A DNA stretch of 43,488 bases from Prosthecobacter gellanilyticus (lineage in GTDB: Bacteria; Verrucomicrobiota; Verrucomicrobiia; Verrucomicrobiales; Verrucomicrobiaceae): assembly GCF_007992435.1 (NCBI RefSeq), contig NZ_BKAG01000057.1, forward strand, positions 1 to 43,488. The letters are read 5' to 3'. A program made the position numbers and the translations under genes. The notes beneath the pieces were generated by a model. That model was not told where the DNA came from. It made no database searches and saw nothing but the letters and a program-made list of their open reading frames with translations. Below are positions 25,174 to 33,267 of the stretch, in pieces. Each line of letters starts with the position of its first letter. The stretch's first letter is position 1.

Positions 25174-25460
25174 AAACTCCTCTGCTCAGCTCTGAAGAAC
25201 TCACCGCGAGCCTCGCCACTTTGAATGGTTGGGCCGTGGAGGGGAAAGAGATCGTGAAGACCTTCAAGTTTGCGGCCTATCTGGCAGGCATCGACTTTGT
25301 CTCGAAGCTTGGGCACGCTGCTGAAGCGATGAATCATCATCCCGATCTCATTGTCGGATGGAGAAAGGTCACCGTGAAGCTCAGCACGCATAGCGCGGGT
25401 GGCTTGACGGAGCTGGACTTGACCTTGGCGAGGGAGGCGGAGAAGATTGCTTCAGCGTAG
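25170..25460 (+). CDS. phhB: Pterin-4-alpha-carbinolamine dehydratase
   Basis: Dehydrates 4a-hydroxytetrahydrobiopterin and is also found in bacteria without phenylalanine hydroxylase. The protein has 96 residues, the family length. The conserved active-site segment HAAEAMNHHPDL and the following WRKVTVKLSTHSAGGLTELD are diagnostic. It overlaps the PfkB kinase stop by four bases, so the two are translated together. No aromatic hydroxylase is in the window. Confidence 0.93.
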   Translation: MKTPLLSSEELTASLATLNGWAVEGKEIVKTFKFAAYLAGIDFVSKLGHAAEAMNHHPDLIVGWRKVTVKLSTHSAGGLTELDLTLAREAEKIASA

Positions 25461-25461
25461 A

Positions 25462-25486
25462 CAAACCCGCCAGAGTGCGGGGTTTG
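25462..25486 (+). terminator. Hairpin after the pterin dehydratase gene
   Basis: CAAACCC (25462-25468) and GGGTTTG (25480-25486) pair perfectly across an 11-base loop, starting two bases after the stop codon. No T-run follows, but the position fits a transcription end. Confidence 0.55.
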
Positions 25487-25508
25487 ATGAGCTCATGCAT
25501 CGCCACTG

Positions 25509-25571
25509 ACCTCGTTCTGGCGAACGAGCCTACAACAATAGGCCGGTCGCCCCAAAGAGGAGCGGCCGGCC
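25509..25571 (-). repeat. REP-like double hairpin (element B)
   Basis: On the minus strand GTAG at 25533-25530 leads into GCTCGTTC-GCCA-GAACGAG, a perfect 7-bp stem (25511-25528). A second near-perfect hairpin lies beside it: GGCCGGTCGC (25541-25550) with GCGGCCGGCC (25562-25571). Same design as element A and the one inside the RND gene. Located between convergent genes. Confidence 0.55.
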
Positions 25572-25603
25572 GTTCTGGTTGGACACACTAACAAAGAATG
25601 CGT

Positions 25604-25972
25604 TTAGTCGTCGATGACAACGCGGTTGATCACGCGGGTCTCGCCTTCCAGGCCGTAGTGAACACTGACGGGGATGCCCACCTTGATGCGGGTTTTCACA
25701 TCATCGTCGGTCAGGATCTTGCCGCTGCGGGTGACATAGGCCACCTTGGTGCCGTAGCGATAGGTGATCGGGCCGCTGGTTTCCTTCACAATGAAGGTGG
25801 AGCCAGGGGTATACTCGGTGAGAGTCCCGGAGGTGGTGACGGTTTTCGTGGAGCGTGAGGCCGTGCCGTCTTCATTGACGGTGGTCGTGGTGGTCTGGGT
25901 GGTGCTTTGAGCCTGGACGCTGAAGGCAACGGCCAGAACAGCGAAGGCGGCGCTTTGGAGGAGTGTTTTCAT
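25604..25972 (-). CDS. Small secreted protein, unknown function
   Basis: 122 residues starting at 25972. A clear signal peptide (about 1-22, ending VQAQ) is followed by a threonine-rich stretch and a compact beta-rich C-terminal half with phrases GTKVAYVTRSGKIL and VGIPVSVHYGLEGETRV. The longer upstream frame is not used because the signal peptide begins at 25972. It lies downstream of the TolC-type gene (same strand) but is separated from it by 145 bases with a hairpin at 26074-26091. No family is recognised. Confidence 0.72.
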   Translation of the reverse strand: MKTLLQSAAFAVLAVAFSVQAQSTTQTTTTTVNEDGTASRSTKTVTTSGTLTEYTPGSTFIVKETSGPITYRYGTKVAYVTRSGKILTDDDVKTRIKVGIPVSVHYGLEGETRVINRVVIDD

Positions 25973-26073
25973 GTTGGGTTCGATGGTTTGTTCGTCTTCC
26001 CATCTTGAAGGATGGTTTCCCTCATATCGCCCTGACTCCGGCATCCGGTTGGAGTGGATATCCCCTAGCGTGA

Positions 26074-26091
26074 CATCAGGCCCGCCTGATG
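26074..26091 (-). terminator. Hairpin after the TolC-family gene
   Basis: CATCAGG (26074-26080) and CCTGATG (26085-26091) with a four-base CCCG loop, 27 bases after the TolC-family stop at 26118. No T-run is seen. Confidence 0.45.
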
Positions 26092-26117
26092 CCTTGATCA
26101 GCCCAATGGAGCCCAAC

Positions 26118-27425
26118 CTACTTTCCAACAGCGCGCTTCAGCTCGTGCTGGGCGGCATTGAAGTTTGTCACTGATTGCACGCGGCTCTGACGGGCACGGG
26201 TGAGTTCCTCACGGGCCAGCAGATACTCCAGCACCACGCCGAGCTGGCTGGCCTGTCGATCCTTGGCCAGCTTTACCATCTCCTCGGCAGCATCCACCGC
26301 CTCATCATTGATGCCGACCTGATCATAGGCGCTTTGGGATCTGGCAGCGGCCTCCACGACCTCACGACCAATGGCGGCTTTGATCTGGCCGGTTTGGAGC
26401 TGCGCGGCTTGCTCACGTGAATCCGCGATGACCTGCCGCTGACGATCAAAAAGACCACCGGGGCCAATTTTCCATCCGAGTCCGACAAAAAAGTCCTGGG
26501 TGGTGCCCGAGTTGCCTGTGCGACCTCCGTAACCACCGCCAAGCCCGCCTGCGGTATAACCCGCCTGCACGTTGGGGATGAGCGGTGCCACACGTGCGCG
26601 ATCGCTTTCAAGCCCAGCTGCCTGGTTCATAGCCTCCGCCGCTTTCATTTCAGGGCGATGCTGCGAAGCCTGGGAGATCAGCGTGGCGACACCCGTTTTG
26701 CGATCCAGCAGGCGCACCGGAACCAGGTCTGCTTTCGCAGGACGCAGTTCGGTTTCCGCCGGCAGGCGCAATGTCTCAGCGAGAGCCGCAGCGGCAAGAT
26801 CGCGCTTCTCCTGATGCTGGCGGATGGCGAGCTTTTCACGACTGACCTGTGTCTTCACCCGCAGAAGATCGGCACGAAAGGCCGTGCCTGCATCCACCGC
26901 TCCACCGATCTGCTTTTCATAGTCCTGGGTGAGGCGAAGATCATCCTCAATGATGGCCAGGGAGGCCTCAGCGCCTAACAAATCATAATATCGACCTGTT
27001 GCCTGAGTGACGATGTCTCGTCGTGATTTCTCGGCGAGTTGCTCGGCCGCGAGGACCTTCTGTTTCGCCACCAGCGCGGAATAATAGATGTCTCCCGGCG
27101 ACCAGTCGATCATGATGGACGGCCCCAGCGTGTATTGCTGCTTGCTCGCATCAAAGACCGCTCCTGCCACATCCTGGATGCGTCCGTCATGGCGCTTGTA
27201 ACCTGCGCCGAGGCTGAGGCCAGGCCAGAAGCGCTGCCAGGCGAGCTTGGATTCCGCGATGGCTTCTGTGTGCTTCACTCGAGCGAGTTCGATCTCGTCA
27301 TTGTTAGCACCCGCGAGCTTCATCACGGTGGGAAGGTTCACATAAACGGGAGCAGCCATGCTGGAACATGTGACCGCGAAGATGCAGAGCCAAAGAGGTC
27401 GGAGAACAGAGGACATGGCGTTCAT
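26118..27425 (-). CDS. TolC-family outer-membrane efflux protein
   Basis: Outer-membrane channel of the second tripartite exporter, 435 residues. The signal peptide ends near SSMAAPV. Two outer-membrane efflux repeats with long Ala/Gln/Glu-rich helices follow, including the periodic phrases around residues 60-200 and 250-420. The start codon overlaps the membrane fusion protein stop by four bases (ATGA at 27422-27425). It lacks the NodT-type lipobox and so differs from the first cluster's channel. It is the last gene of the cluster. Confidence 0.9.
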   Translation of the reverse strand: MNAMSSVLRPLWLCIFAVTCSSMAAPVYVNLPTVMKLAGANNDEIELARVKHTEAIAESKLAWQRFWPGLSLGAGYKRHDGRIQDVAGAVFDASKQQYTLGPSIMIDWSPGDIYYSALVAKQKVLAAEQLAEKSRRDIVTQATGRYYDLLGAEASLAIIEDDLRLTQDYEKQIGGAVDAGTAFRADLLRVKTQVSREKLAIRQHQEKRDLAAAALAETLRLPAETELRPAKADLVPVRLLDRKTGVATLISQASQHRPEMKAAEAMNQAAGLESDRARVAPLIPNVQAGYTAGGLGGGYGGRTGNSGTTQDFFVGLGWKIGPGGLFDRQRQVIADSREQAAQLQTGQIKAAIGREVVEAAARSQSAYDQVGINDEAVDAAEEMVKLAKDRQASQLGVVLEYLLAREELTRARQSRVQSVTNFNAAQHELKRAVGK

Positions 27426-28408
27426 TTGGCGGTGACGGCTTGCTTGTCCGTGAGGGTGACGGTGCCAGGAACGAGAAGGACATCATCGGCCTTGAGCTCG
27501 GGGACTTCGACGTTGGTGCCGTCGTTGAAACCGATCTTCACGGCGGTCTTCATGGCTTTGCCATCGGTGTGCTTGAAGACAAAGGCGTTGGTCTTTTCCA
27601 TGACCAGAGCGGCGACGGGGATAAGCGTGGCGTTGTCGTGCTTCTCAACGGCGATCTTGGTCATGGCATACATGCCGGGGCGCAGTTTGAGCTCAGGGTT
27701 CTTGAGGTCAGCCTCGGCCAGCATGGTGCGTGTGGCGGGATCAAGCGCATAGGCGATGCGGCTGATGCTGGCCTCCACCGGAGTGGCGGCGGCACCGAGG
27801 GCATCAATCTGCGCTTTGACGGGCTTGCCGACGGCGACGAGTCCCGTCTCGAGTTCCGTCACAGGGATCTGCAGACGAAGGGTGCTCAGGTCTGTGACTT
27901 CCAGCAGCTTGGAAGTATTGGCCGTGGCAAGCGAACCGGGGTCGGCATGGCGGGCGGTGATGATGCCGTCAAAGGGCGCTTTGAGGGTGGCGAACTGGAT
28001 CAAGGTCTCCACCCGTTCGAGACTGGCTTTCGCAATGGCGAGCTTGGCTTCGGCATCATCCACGGCCTGAGGCAGCACGAGGTCGGGTGACTTCGCGCGG
28101 GCCTCGTGAAGGCGCTTCACCTCCACCTGCGCCGCGGTAGCCTCGGCCTTGGCTTTGGCAATGTCTGCCTGAAGTTCAGGAACTTCCAGAGTTGCGAGCA
28201 CCTGCCCTGCTTTGACGGCATCGCCCTTGTCCACGGTGATGCTGGCGATGTAACCCGTGACCTTCGAGTACAGCGTGGCCTGCTGCCAGGGAGCCAGCGT
28301 GGACGGCAACGACACCCAACGATGGATGGTGCCGGTCGTGGGCTTGGCCGTCGGAAGCTCAAGAGCTCCGGCGAAGGTGGTGAAGGCTAGGAAAAGCAGG
28401 GGGCGCAT
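27422..28408 (-). CDS. RND efflux membrane fusion protein
   Basis: Periplasmic adaptor of 328 residues from the start at 28408 (MRPLLFLAFTTFAGA signal). Lipoyl-like half motifs are seen in YSKVTGYIASITVDKGDAV and in FATLKAPFDGIITAR. A barrel and membrane-proximal segment follow. It has no lipobox, so it is a soluble or uncleaved-signal adaptor. A longer in-frame extension upstream overlaps the small helical gene and has no adaptor character. It precedes and overlaps the TolC-family gene. Confidence 0.92.
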   Translation of the reverse strand: MRPLLFLAFTTFAGALELPTAKPTTGTIHRWVSLPSTLAPWQQATLYSKVTGYIASITVDKGDAVKAGQVLATLEVPELQADIAKAKAEATAAQVEVKRLHEARAKSPDLVLPQAVDDAEAKLAIAKASLERVETLIQFATLKAPFDGIITARHADPGSLATANTSKLLEVTDLSTLRLQIPVTELETGLVAVGKPVKAQIDALGAAATPVEASISRIAYALDPATRTMLAEADLKNPELKLRPGMYAMTKIAVEKHDNATLIPVAALVMEKTNAFVFKHTDGKAMKTAVKIGFNDGTNVEVPELKADDVLLVPGTVTLTDKQAVTAK

Positions 28409-28436
28409 GAGATGGCAAAAAGATAAAAACCAGGCT

Positions 28437-28751
28437 CTAGAGATGCTCCATCCAGTCATCGAGTCCGACGATGTGCATGAAGTCACCAATGTATTTCCCG
28501 ACCTGTTCGGCTTCCTCGGCGTTCTCTTCATCAAACTGCTCCTGGAGTTCCTCGGCTGCCCTGTAGAGAACATGGGCCGCCGTGCTGCGGGAGAGCAGAG
28601 CTTCGCACTTGTCGAGGAAGGCATTCACACGCTTCTCACAGCGGACGCGGGTTTCTTCATCGACGGCACCGGGATAGTATTCAGCCTCGAGAAACTTCTT
28701 CTCGAGCTTGAGGGCTTTGATCTCGGCCTGGTATTTGGGGGTGAGCTTCAT
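28437..28751 (-). CDS. Small helical cytoplasmic protein, DUF5713-like
   Basis: 104 residues, highly charged and helical, no signal peptide or membrane segment. The middle and end (EEAEQVGKYIGDFMHIVGL) resemble DUF5713-type proteins in pattern, which I recall only approximately. Its start is one base after the RND permease stop and its end is 28 bases before the adaptor start, so it is embedded in the efflux operon. Conserved membership in the operon would suggest an accessory or chaperone role, but nothing in the sequence shows function. Confidence 0.6.
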   Translation of the reverse strand: MKLTPKYQAEIKALKLEKKFLEAEYYPGAVDEETRVRCEKRVNAFLDKCEALLSRSTAAHVLYRAAEELQEQFDEENAEEAEQVGKYIGDFMHIVGLDDWMEHL

Positions 28752-28752
28752 G

Positions 28753-31700
28753 TCAATCGTTGAGGGGTTCGAGGGACGCCTCCTTGGCGTTCTTCGAAGC
28801 TAGTAGCGCATACACCGCAGGAAGCACGAGAAGTGTGGCGACGGTCGCGAGGGCAAGGCCGCCGATCGTGGCGATGGCGAGCGGGCTGGTCTGGCTCTTC
28901 GCCATCGCCATGGGGATCATGCCGGCGATCATGGCCAGGCTAGTCATCAGGATGGGGCGAAGGCGGGTGGTGGCGCTTTCCAGGGCTGCATCACGTTTGG
29001 TTAGGCCGGTCAACTGGGCGCGATGCGCAAAGGTGACGAGCAGGATGGCGTTCGCCACGGCCACGCCCACTGCCATGATGGCACCCATGAAGCTCTGGAT
29101 GTTCACCGTGGTGCCGGTGAGCATGAGCGCCAGCAGCACACCGAGCAGGGCCGCAGGAATGGTGGTGAGCACGATGAAGGCGAGACGGATGCTCTGGAAG
29201 TTCGCTACGAGCAGCAGGAAGATGGTGATGATGGCGATGAGGAGGCCGGTTTGCAGACCGCTCTGCAGTTCCTTCATCGGCGGCACCTGACCGCGGAGGG
29301 CGACATTCACACCTGCAGGCGCGGGAGTATCGGCGATGACTTTCTCGACCTGCTTCGCAATGGTGCCAAGCGGCTTGTCATGCAGGTTCGCCAGGACTGA
29401 AACCGTGCGGGACATGTTGTAGCGGTCGTATTGACCGATGACACTGCCTTCGCTGATCCTGGCGATGTTGCGCAGCGGAATGGGCGGCCTGTCTTGGGCG
29501 GAGACAGGCAGGTTGCGGAGGTCTTCGAGGCTCTTCATCAGGGTCTGCGGCACTTGAATCTGCAGACTCATGCTCTGGCCGGTCTTGGGGTCCGCGTAGT
29601 AATTGGGCACCGTGAAGCGGCTGCTGGCCGTGGCAGCGACGAGGCTGCGTGTGGCATCACTCATCTTCACGCCGAGAAGACCGGCGCGCTCGCGGTCGAT
29701 ATGCACGTCCACGCTGGGATAGTCGAGTGTCTGGCTGAACTGCACGTCACGCAGATCCTTGAGCTCAGCGAGCTTCGCACGCAGCACTTCCGCGTGCGCA
29801 CGGCTGGCGGCGTAATCCTTGCCGCTGACGGCGACCTCGATGGGTGTCGGCGAACCAAGCGCCATGACGCGGCTGACGATGTCCGCAGGCTCAAAGGAGA
29901 AGAGGACGTTCGGGAACTCCTTCGCAAAGCGGGCACGCAGTGTCTCACGAAGTCCATTGATCGGCTTCGAACCGGGCTTGAGCTGGATTTGCAGCATGGC
30001 TTCCTCGGGGCCGCTGTTCCATTGATGGATGAGGTTCACCGGATAGTTCGGCGCATGCACACCGATGAGGCCCATGCTGGTGGCAATGGGTGATTCCTCC
30101 GCGATGATGGCCAGCACGCGCATGGCGATCTGCTCGGTGGTTTCAAGACGAGTCGCAGTCGGCGCGCGTAGGCGAAGCTGAAGCTGGCCGGCATCGATGC
30201 GCGGGAAGATCTCGGTTCCGAGGAATGGCAGGATGACGGTGATGGCGAAGATCACGCCGCCGAGATAAGCCGGGACGAGGATGTGACGGATGGTGAGCGA
30301 TGGAAGGAAGAGCCAGCGCAGAGCCGACTCGTTGGCGGGCTTGGGCTGAACCGCATGCTTGGGTTCTTTGTGCCACCAGATGCTCAGGATGGGCACGAGG
30401 GTAGAGGACAGCAGGTAACTTGAGATCATGCTGAAGCCCACGGCCAACGAGAGCGGCATGAAAAGAGCCTTGGCAGCGCCGGTCATGAAGAAGCTCGGCA
30501 CGAACACAGCGAGGATGCAGAGCATCGACAGCGAGCGCGGGCCGATGGTTTCTTCGGAGGCATCCAAGACAATGCGGCGCAATGTCGGACGAACTTCACT
30601 GTTCGTCCCCTCGGTGGTGCCTGCGGGAGACCGAACTGGAAAGTTCGGTCTACGCATGCGGCGATGGATGTTCTCGATCTCCACGGTGGCCTCATCGACC
30701 AGGATGCCGACAGCGAGGGCGAGACCGCCGAGGGTCATAAGATTGACGGTGTAACCGGTGATCCAAAGCGCCAGGAGAGCCCCCGCAATGGCGATGGGGA
30801 TGTTCAGCACGACAATGAAGACGCTGCGCAGATCCCGCAGGAAGATGAGGACCATCAAGCCCGTGAGGCAGGCACCGAGGAGGCCTTCCTTCACAAGGTC
30901 ATCGATGGCGCGGATGATCCAGGGGCTTTGGTCGAACTCGAAGGTGACATTGATGTCCTCGGGACAGGCGGCTTTAAACTTGGGGATGTTTTGCTTCACC
31001 AACTCCACCACACTGAGCGTGGAGGCATCACTGCGCTTCGTGACTGGCATGTAGACGGTGCGGCGGCCGTTCACAATGGCGATGCTTGTGGTTAGGTCGC
31101 TGCCGTCGCTGACCTCGCCCACATCCCGCACATAGACCGCGCCTTGGTCCGTAACCTTCAGCGGCACGGCGGCGAGGTCCTGGATGTTCTTCACCACGGC
31201 ATTCGTGGGCACGATGGGATAGCTGCCGGGCAGTGCCAGATTGCCGCTGGGGCTCATCGTGTTGGCCTCGGTCATGGCCTTCACCACATCATCCGGAGAG
31301 AGGCCGTAAGCGCGGAGGCGGTCGGGTTTTACGTTGATCAGAATAGTGCGGGCACTACCGCCGAAGGGTGGAGGCGCGGAAACACCCGGCAGCGTGGCAA
31401 AGAGCGGGCGCACCATGTTTAGCGCGGCATCCTGCATCTGGCCGACGGTGCGGGTGGGGTTCTCGGTGGAGAAGACGAGATTTCCCACGGGCACACTCCC
31501 CGCATCAAACCGTGTCACGAAAGCTCCCGGCGTGCCGGGAGGCATGAAGGAGCGGGAGCGGTTCACATAGGCGATGGTCTCCGAAAGGGCGGCCGACATG
31601 TCCGTGCCGGGATGAAACTGTAGCTTCATGATCGAAGCGCCCTGGATGTTCTTTGACTCCACGTGCTCGATCCCGGCGATGTAGAGGAAGTGATACTCGT

Positions 31701-31899
31701 AGTAGTAGGTCAGATAGCCCTCCATCTGCGCCGGGTCCATGCCGCCATACGGCTGCGCGACGTAGATGGTGGGAATGCCCAGCGGCGGGAAGACATCTCG
31801 TGCCATTTTTTCCTCCGCCTGCCAGGCCCCGAGCAGAATCGCCACGACGATGACGATGATGGTCCAGGGGTGACGGAGAGCGAGGCGTGGGAGAGACAT
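28753..31899 (-). CDS. RND efflux permease with divergent proton-relay residues and an in-frame repeat insertion
   Basis: Inner-membrane transporter of 1048 residues. The N-terminus MSLPRLALRHPWTIIVIVVA and the double periplasmic-loop layout are RND. In TM4 the motif is VDEATVEIENIH (D402-E403) instead of Asp-Asp, and in TM10 the usual lysine is absent (VAVANAILLVTFA), so it belongs to a distinct RND subfamily. Residues about 417-439, in the cytoplasmic loop after TM4, are encoded by two adjacent perfect hairpins (30587-30651) and look like an inserted repeat. The permease is followed by a small helical gene and its adaptor, and preceded by chrA after 66 bases. Substrate is unknown. Confidence 0.93.
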   Translation of the reverse strand: MSLPRLALRHPWTIIVIVVAILLGAWQAEEKMARDVFPPLGIPTIYVAQPYGGMDPAQMEGYLTYYYEYHFLYIAGIEHVESKNIQGASIMKLQFHPGTDMSAALSETIAYVNRSRSFMPPGTPGAFVTRFDAGSVPVGNLVFSTENPTRTVGQMQDAALNMVRPLFATLPGVSAPPPFGGSARTILINVKPDRLRAYGLSPDDVVKAMTEANTMSPSGNLALPGSYPIVPTNAVVKNIQDLAAVPLKVTDQGAVYVRDVGEVSDGSDLTTSIAIVNGRRTVYMPVTKRSDASTLSVVELVKQNIPKFKAACPEDINVTFEFDQSPWIIRAIDDLVKEGLLGACLTGLMVLIFLRDLRSVFIVVLNIPIAIAGALLALWITGYTVNLMTLGGLALAVGILVDEATVEIENIHRRMRRPNFPVRSPAGTTEGTNSEVRPTLRRIVLDASEETIGPRSLSMLCILAVFVPSFFMTGAAKALFMPLSLAVGFSMISSYLLSSTLVPILSIWWHKEPKHAVQPKPANESALRWLFLPSLTIRHILVPAYLGGVIFAITVILPFLGTEIFPRIDAGQLQLRLRAPTATRLETTEQIAMRVLAIIAEESPIATSMGLIGVHAPNYPVNLIHQWNSGPEEAMLQIQLKPGSKPINGLRETLRARFAKEFPNVLFSFEPADIVSRVMALGSPTPIEVAVSGKDYAASRAHAEVLRAKLAELKDLRDVQFSQTLDYPSVDVHIDRERAGLLGVKMSDATRSLVAATASSRFTVPNYYADPKTGQSMSLQIQVPQTLMKSLEDLRNLPVSAQDRPPIPLRNIARISEGSVIGQYDRYNMSRTVSVLANLHDKPLGTIAKQVEKVIADTPAPAGVNVALRGQVPPMKELQSGLQTGLLIAIITIFLLLVANFQSIRLAFIVLTTIPAALLGVLLALMLTGTTVNIQSFMGAIMAVGVAVANAILLVTFAHRAQLTGLTKRDAALESATTRLRPILMTSLAMIAGMIPMAMAKSQTSPLAIATIGGLALATVATLLVLPAVYALLASKNAKEASLEPLND
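30587..30653 (-). repeat. REP-like double hairpin inside the RND permease gene (element C)
   Basis: On the minus strand GTAG (30653-30650) begins a 10-bp perfect stem: AGACCGAACT at 30628-30637 and AGTTCGGTCT at 30642-30651, with a four-base loop. A second perfect stem lies beside it: GGACGAAC (30587-30594) with GTTCGTCC (30601-30608). The whole unit keeps the reading frame and encodes about 22 residues absent from related pumps as I know them. Confidence 0.65.
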
Positions 31900-31965
31900 T
31901 CGGGAGGAGACGAAACAAAGAGGGCGAACAAGAAACTGTCCAAAAGACTGGTTCTTTCAGTCAAA

Positions 31966-33267
31966 TCATGACCATAGGTGCTGCGCAAGTCCCGCCAGGG
32001 CGCAGGCGCCGATCACGGGCATGAGACCGACCTTGAAGCGCTGCATGGCGATGAAGGCGACGACGGCGAGAATGGCAATGAAGGCATCAAATCCGCCGCT
32101 GGCAGGCCACAAGGCGTGAAGGGTAAATTTGACACCGAGATTGAGGATGACTCCTACCACGGCGGCGGTGATGGCGGTAAGAGCGGCGCTCAGTCTGGGT
32201 TGCTCTCCTAGCTTCTCGATATGCGGGGCCCCGAGGAAGATGAACCAAAAGCATGGCACAAAAGTGACCCAGGTGGTGATCAAGGCACCGAGCACGGCTC
32301 CGGCATGGGGCGACAGAACTCCCGGATTCTGCCAGCCACCGACAAAGCCGACGAACTGCAGAACCATGATGAGCGGACCTGGGGTGGTCTCAGCGAGGGC
32401 GAGGCCGCTCATCATCTGTGGATGCGTGAGCCAGCCGTGGGTCTCCACCGCCTGCTGAGCGACATAGGGCAGCACCGCGTAGGCCCCGCCGAAGGTCACG
32501 AGGGCTGCTTTGCTGAAGAACAGCCCCTGCTGGGCCTGGGTGCTGCTCCAGCCCAGCCAGGCGGCGATGGCAAGGATCGGCAGCCACCAAAGCGTGAGGC
32601 ACAAGGCCGTGATGCGGAAAGCCCGTGACCAAGAAGCCGGCTGAGCTGGTGGCAGCTCGAGCGCTGGCAAGGAGTCCTTGGCGGCTCCATGACCTTTGCC
32701 GGCTGGAAACTGCTTGGGAGACACTCGATTCCCAACATAACCAAGCACGGCGGCCGCGAGGATGATGAAGACGAAGGAGATCTTGAAGACAAAGATGGCG
32801 ACGAAGCTCAGCGCTGCCAATGCCCAGAGCGTGGGGCTTTTGAGAGCTTTTTTGCCAATGCGCAGCACGGCCTCCGCCACCACGGCGATGACCGCGGCGA
32901 GCAGACCGTGGAAGATGGCGGCGAGCCAGGGCAGATGTCCGCCTGCCATATAGAGCCAGCTCAGGCCTAACAAAATAAACACTGACGGCAGCACAAACAG
33001 AGCTCCCGCAGCGAGGCCGCCCTTCGCGCCATGCAAGCGCCAGCCTAGATAGGTGGCGAGCTGCTGGGCCTCCGGTCCCGGGAGGAGCATGCAGAAGTTC
33101 AGCGCATGCATGAAGTGGGTCTCACTGATCCAGCGACGTTTATCGACGAGCTCATTGTGCATGATGGCAATCTGCCCCGCAGGACCGCCGAAACTGATGA
33201 AGCCGAGCTTGAGCCAATAGCGCAAGGCTTGGGCAAAGGTAGGCATGGGAGGGAGTTCGGAGTTCAT
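31966..33267 (-). CDS. chrA: Chromate transporter ChrA, two-domain form
   Basis: Membrane exporter of chromate in the CHR superfamily, 433 residues from the start at 33267, with two homologous halves. Signature phrases: LGFISFGGPAGQIAIMH in the first half, FGGAYAVLPYV at the start of the second, and PGPEAQQLATYLGW in the first. It has about ten to twelve hydrophobic helices. The start shares one base with the chrB stop (TGATG), so it is coupled to ChrB. The efflux permease begins 66 bases downstream. Sulfate-like oxyanion export is by family. Confidence 0.94.
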   Translation of the reverse strand: MNSELPPMPTFAQALRYWLKLGFISFGGPAGQIAIMHNELVDKRRWISETHFMHALNFCMLLPGPEAQQLATYLGWRLHGAKGGLAAGALFVLPSVFILLGLSWLYMAGGHLPWLAAIFHGLLAAVIAVVAEAVLRIGKKALKSPTLWALAALSFVAIFVFKISFVFIILAAAVLGYVGNRVSPKQFPAGKGHGAAKDSLPALELPPAQPASWSRAFRITALCLTLWWLPILAIAAWLGWSSTQAQQGLFFSKAALVTFGGAYAVLPYVAQQAVETHGWLTHPQMMSGLALAETTPGPLIMVLQFVGFVGGWQNPGVLSPHAGAVLGALITTWVTFVPCFWFIFLGAPHIEKLGEQPRLSAALTAITAAVVGVILNLGVKFTLHALWPASGGFDAFIAILAVVAFIAMQRFKVGLMPVIGACALAGLAQHLWS

